Position numbers and translations under genes: made by a program. The notes beneath the pieces are model-generated. The model did no database searches, had not been told where the DNA came from, and saw only the letters and a program-made list of their open reading frames with translations. Below, piece by piece: positions 5,684 through 7,868 of a DNA stretch of 7,868 nucleotides (position 1 is its first letter; each line of letters opens with the position of its first letter). The stretch is from Alphaproteobacteria bacterium (lineage in GTDB: Bacteria; Pseudomonadota; Alphaproteobacteria; Micavibrionales; UBA1664), in the NCBI GenBank assembly GCA_018969935.1, contig JAGWXJ010000087.1, positions 1-7,868 on the forward strand, written 5' to 3'.

Positions 5684-6973
5684 TCAGGATTTCTCGGGCT
5701 TGAAGAAGCCGATTTGCCAATCCATTTCCTGCGTGGACAGGGGGTAATCGGTGCCGTTGCGCGGGTACACCAATTCGGCATGCGGGACCTTTGCCAATTC
5801 GCGCTGGAGTTCGAGGGCAAAACGCATGGATAGCCCTGCCCGCCATACAAGCGCGGTTACGGCCTTGCCCGAGCGCGTTTCGATCATGCGCTTGACGGTA
5901 TCAAGCGGGAGTTTGCTCTTGAGGCTTAGGCCCATCTGGATGAAATCATATTCACGCAAGGCCAGTGCATCGGACATCACGTCCTCATCCAGCCTGCCTT
6001 CCTTGTGGAGGGCCAAAACCTTGTCTTTGGGGGCAATGCGGTTGCCTTTTGAATCCACCAGAAAACGCATGCGGCGTTTGACTGTGTCCTCGATTTCGGC
6101 GCGGGTTTTTGTATCGAAATCCGTACGGTCGAGGATGAATTTATGCAGCGATTCATCAACAAACCCGACAATCTCGCGCATCAGGAAGGCCGGCAAATGT
6201 TTGCGAAGGCATAGCGGGCGGTGCCATTCGGGCGTGGTTTTGGCGCGTTCAACTATTTTCGAGAGTGTGTCGTCGGCAATCTCGGCGCCGTCGTTGCCGA
6301 TAAGCACGGTGCCCGCGGGGATGTTTTTGGTTTCGTACAACGCATCGGATACCTTGTTGCTGAGGTGCGCACGGCCTGCAATGGCTTCCAGCACCCATGG
6401 TTGCGGGTGCTCGGACAAAATATCCAGCAAGTCTTTGTCAGGCAGGGCAGAGCAGTAGCGCAAAATGGGTTCGGACACTTGCCTTTCCATGTCGCGCGCG
6501 AGTTGCGCCACCACTTGGGGCGGAGCGCACGCCATATCCTTGAGGACGGACGAAAGCGCCAGACGCACTTTCAAAACTTCATCAAGGGCAAGCACACCAA
6601 GGGCCTGAGCTGCAAAAGCATAGAGCTGGCTGTGTTGTTCTTCCGACAGTTCGGGCAGCAGCGCCATCAGGCGGTGGGCCAGCGCCAAACGTACATCCAC
6701 GCTTTTGTCACGGGCGATGACGGGGCTAGCCTGAATGGGGGTTGCCGCGTTGCGGGCGACTGCCAGACGGACTTCGTCATCGGAATCACCTGCGAGGTAA
6801 TAGAGTATTTCAAGGTGGGTGCGCGGGTTTTGCGCAAGCTTCAGGCGCTCGGCCTTTTTGGGGGAAGCGGCTATCGCCCTCTCCTCCTCGTACCTTGCGG
6901 GGTCGTGGTGTGGTTTGGGGACCGTGATTTTTTGTTTTTTGGCACCGAAAAGGCGGGCGAGCAGGCTCATCAT
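5684..6973 (-). CDS. DUF2336-family HEAT-like repeat protein
   Basis: Cytoplasmic 429-residue protein of the DUF2336 type, a helical-repeat family found mainly in alphaproteobacteria and of unknown molecular function. No signal peptide is present. HEAT-like helices with a repeated xVRLAxAx core occur at about 67-75 (EVRLAVARN), 93-101 (DVRLALAHR) and 135-143 (KVRLALSSV). Family-like blocks follow: VAQLARDMERQVSEPILRY (155-173), LPDKDLLDILSEH (177-189), and EAIAGRAHLSNKVSDAL (196-212). The helical C-terminus includes LALREYDFIQMGLSLKSKLP. These features suggest a protein-binding scaffold; the partner is unknown. Two adjacent ATGs (6973 and 6970) could start it; the first is chosen, and no Shine-Dalgarno precedes either. 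It heads the three-gene minus-strand group and is divergent from the AIM24-like gene across a gap with a CtrA-type site. Confidence 0.85.
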   Translation of the reverse strand: MMSLLARLFGAKKQKITVPKPHHDPARYEEERAIAASPKKAERLKLAQNPRTHLEILYYLAGDSDDEVRLAVARNAATPIQASPVIARDKSVDVRLALAHRLMALLPELSEEQHSQLYAFAAQALGVLALDEVLKVRLALSSVLKDMACAPPQVVAQLARDMERQVSEPILRYCSALPDKDLLDILSEHPQPWVLEAIAGRAHLSNKVSDALYETKNIPAGTVLIGNDGAEIADDTLSKIVERAKTTPEWHRPLCLRKHLPAFLMREIVGFVDESLHKFILDRTDFDTKTRAEIEDTVKRRMRFLVDSKGNRIAPKDKVLALHKEGRLDEDVMSDALALREYDFIQMGLSLKSKLPLDTVKRMIETRSGKAVTALVWRAGLSMRFALELQRELAKVPHAELVYPRNGTDYPLSTQEMDWQIGFFKPEKS

Positions 6974-7007
6974 GGCTACAGGATATCAGAGTCAGGGTGG
7001 ATGAAAA
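6971..7007 (-). promoter_or_regulatory. candidate leaderless promoter of the DUF2336 gene
   Basis: On the minus strand a TGATATCCT element lies only six bases before the ATG (TATCCT at 6980-6985), with a weak TTTTCA (7002-7007) at 16-bp spacing. The stretch from TGATATC to CCATG nearly repeats the start region of the gene at 2028 (see findings). No Shine-Dalgarno is present. Taken alone the -35/-10 match is modest, four of six each. Confidence 0.35.
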
Positions 7008-7037
7008 CCATACCGGAAGCGTAAACACTTTAAGGGG

Positions 7038-7072
7038 GGATGCGTTAAATTTAGCTTAAATTTTAGGCATCC
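7038..7072. repeat. 35-bp dyad (hairpin-forming inverted repeat)
   Basis: Outer arms GGATGC (7038-7043) and GCATCC (7067-7072) pair perfectly. Inner arms AAATTTA (7047-7053) and TAAATTT (7057-7063) pair perfectly around a 3-base GCT loop. One further T-A pair lies between two symmetrical mismatches (7044/7066 G-G and 7046/7064 T-T). It lies between divergent promoters, where a terminator is not needed, and no T-run follows. An operator or protein-binding site is the more likely role. Confidence 0.6.
7045..7059. promoter_or_regulatory. CtrA-type binding motif
   Basis: TTAA (7045-7048), seven bases, TTAA (7056-7059): the spacing of the CtrA response-regulator half-sites known from Caulobacter and relatives. 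It sits about 75-80 bp upstream of the expected DUF2336 start and about 100 bp before the AIM24-like ATG, and falls inside the dyad. The region is AT-rich, so a chance match is possible. Confidence 0.4.
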
Positions 7073-7150
7073 TTACGAAAAATAAAAAAATTCCACCCGC
7101 GCTAACCCTCTGATATTCATTAATTAATAAAAACAGTCCAAAAAGACGAT

Positions 7151-7156
7151 GAGGGT
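7151..7156 (+). promoter_or_regulatory. ribosome binding site of the AIM24-like gene
   Basis: GAGGGT on the plus strand, with AGGG four bases before the ATG at 7160. The spacing is slightly short but the match is good, and it decides the start. Confidence 0.55.
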
Positions 7157-7159
7157 GTA

Positions 7160-7868
7160 ATGGCAGTTGAGGCGCAAAAAGGACGTTGGGACCAAGAGAG
7201 TCTCCAGCAGGTTTTCGGTATCCACGGCACGGTGCGCGAGCAGGAACGCGCCCCCTTTGACAGCAGCAGCAAGAATGACGGCGTGGTGGATATCAGCCAC
7301 CGCGGCAACAGCAGCATGGCCACCATCACTGTGCCTTCTGGCGGCGGGGTTATCTTCGGGTCGGACATCAAGCCTGACCGCGGGGCGCAAAACTTCCACC
7401 GCTACCCTGGCCTTTCACGCTTTTTTACGTGGGCTGGATACAAGGGCAAGATTTCCGGCGAGAACATCATGCTCAAGAGCTACTTCAACGAAACCGCCAA
7501 ACCGCAGGTACTTGGCATTGATGAAGAGGCGGATACAGGGCTTATCGGCTTTGACCTTGCCAAGGCGCCAGACGGCATCGTGGCGCCCACGGGATCCCTT
7601 GTGCTTGCGACCATTCCATCCAAAACGGATGGGCCGGACATCGATTTCAAATATAAGCCGTTGCTCAACAAGTATCTGGGCGGCGACCCCGCCTTCAAAC
7701 AGCACATCACGGGTAAAGGCACTGCGCTTATGGAGTCGTATGGCGCCACCGATGTTACCGTCGTGCGCAAGGGCGAGAGCGTGCCCATCAACCCCAAGCG
7801 CCTCGTTGCCTATGACGGCGGGCTTACCCGCACCTACGGTGTCATGACGCGCAATGCGAGCAGTATTT
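7160..7868 (+). CDS. AIM24-family protein, 3'-truncated
   Basis: The frame from ATG 7160 stays open for 236 codons to the end of the window, so the C-terminus is missing. It begins MAVEAQKGRWDQESLQQVFG, without a signal peptide. After an N-terminal segment of about 50 residues, the rest resembles the AIM24 (TIGR00266-like) beta-sandwich fold. SGENIMLKSYF (99-109) matches the family's G-e-x-hydrophobic strand, and GSLVLATIP (145-153) its mid-domain strand. AFKQHITGKGTALMESYGA (178-196) and KGESVPINPKRLVAYD (204-219) correspond to the usual G-x-G-x-hydrophobic-x-x-x-G and pGE-x-hydrophobic-x-V-D-x-x-x-hydrophobic-VA blocks. The bacterial function of AIM24 proteins is not established; the yeast member is mitochondrial. 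Assignment is from motif resemblance only. It is divergent from the DUF2336 gene and may share its regulatory gap. Confidence 0.65.
   Translation, partial: MAVEAQKGRWDQESLQQVFGIHGTVREQERAPFDSSSKNDGVVDISHRGNSSMATITVPSGGGVIFGSDIKPDRGAQNFHRYPGLSRFFTWAGYKGKISGENIMLKSYFNETAKPQVLGIDEEADTGLIGFDLAKAPDGIVAPTGSLVLATIPSKTDGPDIDFKYKPLLNKYLGGDPAFKQHITGKGTALMESYGATDVTVVRKGESVPINPKRLVAYDGGLTRTYGVMTRNASSI

Larger units (their letters stand above)
6974..7159. other. divergent intergenic region, DUF2336 / AIM24-like
   Basis: A 186-bp AT-rich gap. From left to right it holds the candidate promoter of the leftward gene, a GANTC site (6989-6993, the sequence methylated by CcrM in many alphaproteobacteria), a 35-bp dyad with a CtrA-type motif (7038-7072), an A-rich run (7077-7090), TTAATTAA (7120-7127) and the ribosome binding site of the rightward gene. 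I see no convincing -35/-10 pair for the rightward gene and no RNA gene. Confidence 0.55.

Noticed and set aside
7038..7072. Rho-independent terminator
   Set aside because: No T-run follows on either strand, the inner stem is AT-rich, and both flanking genes point away from it.
7167..7847. 226-codon plus-strand frame starting at a TTG inside the last gene
   Set aside because: It is out of frame with the frame from ATG 7160, which has a Shine-Dalgarno and AIM24-like motifs. The Arg/Ser-rich translation is typical of a shifted frame in a GC-rich gene.
1..7868. Mobile element, CRISPR array, tRNA or rRNA
   Set aside because: No transposase or integrase motifs, no regularly spaced repeats, and no tRNA- or rRNA-like stretches were seen on either strand.

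Overview
The window (7868 bp, moderately GC-rich genes with short AT-rich gaps) looks like the chromosome of an alphaproteobacterium. The main reason is a DUF2336-type protein, a family centred on that class. A CtrA-type half-site pair (TTAA-N7-TTAA) upstream of it and Gram-negative envelope genes agree with this. I cannot place it below class level. No mobile element, CRISPR array, tRNA or rRNA was seen.

Layout. Positions 1-817 (+) hold the 3' part of a secreted YafK/DpaA-type L,D-transpeptidase-fold protein whose start lies before the window. Positions 798-1886 (-) encode a membrane-anchored M48 zinc metallopeptidase that overlaps the first gene tail to tail by 20 bp. After an AT-rich divergent gap (1887-2027), 2028-3365 (+) encodes a second, larger and diverged YafK-type protein. 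It abuts purA (3366-4658, -) with no base between the stop codons. Upstream of purA on the same strand are a small predicted outer-membrane beta-barrel protein (4744-5574, -) and the DUF2336 HEAT-like repeat protein (5684-6973, -). A 186-bp divergent gap (6974-7159) with a 35-bp dyad and the CtrA-type motif separates this from a partial AIM24-family gene (7160 to the window end, +).

How the genes fit together. Two YafK-like proteins, an M48 protease and a beta-barrel all act in the envelope: peptidoglycan or lipoprotein linkage, membrane proteostasis and the outer membrane. purA is the housekeeping gene of purine synthesis. The functional link between purA and its neighbours is positional only.

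The most interesting signals are regulatory. (1) The second YafK gene and the DUF2336 gene share almost the same start context: a TGATATC -10 element, then GTAG and CCATG, with no Shine-Dalgarno, which suggests leaderless transcripts. (2) A CtrA-type site sits inside a large dyad next to a GANTC site. (3) The second YafK paralogue has altered active-site surroundings and an unrecognised C-terminal region of about 170 residues. Nothing here by itself demonstrates a wholly new system.
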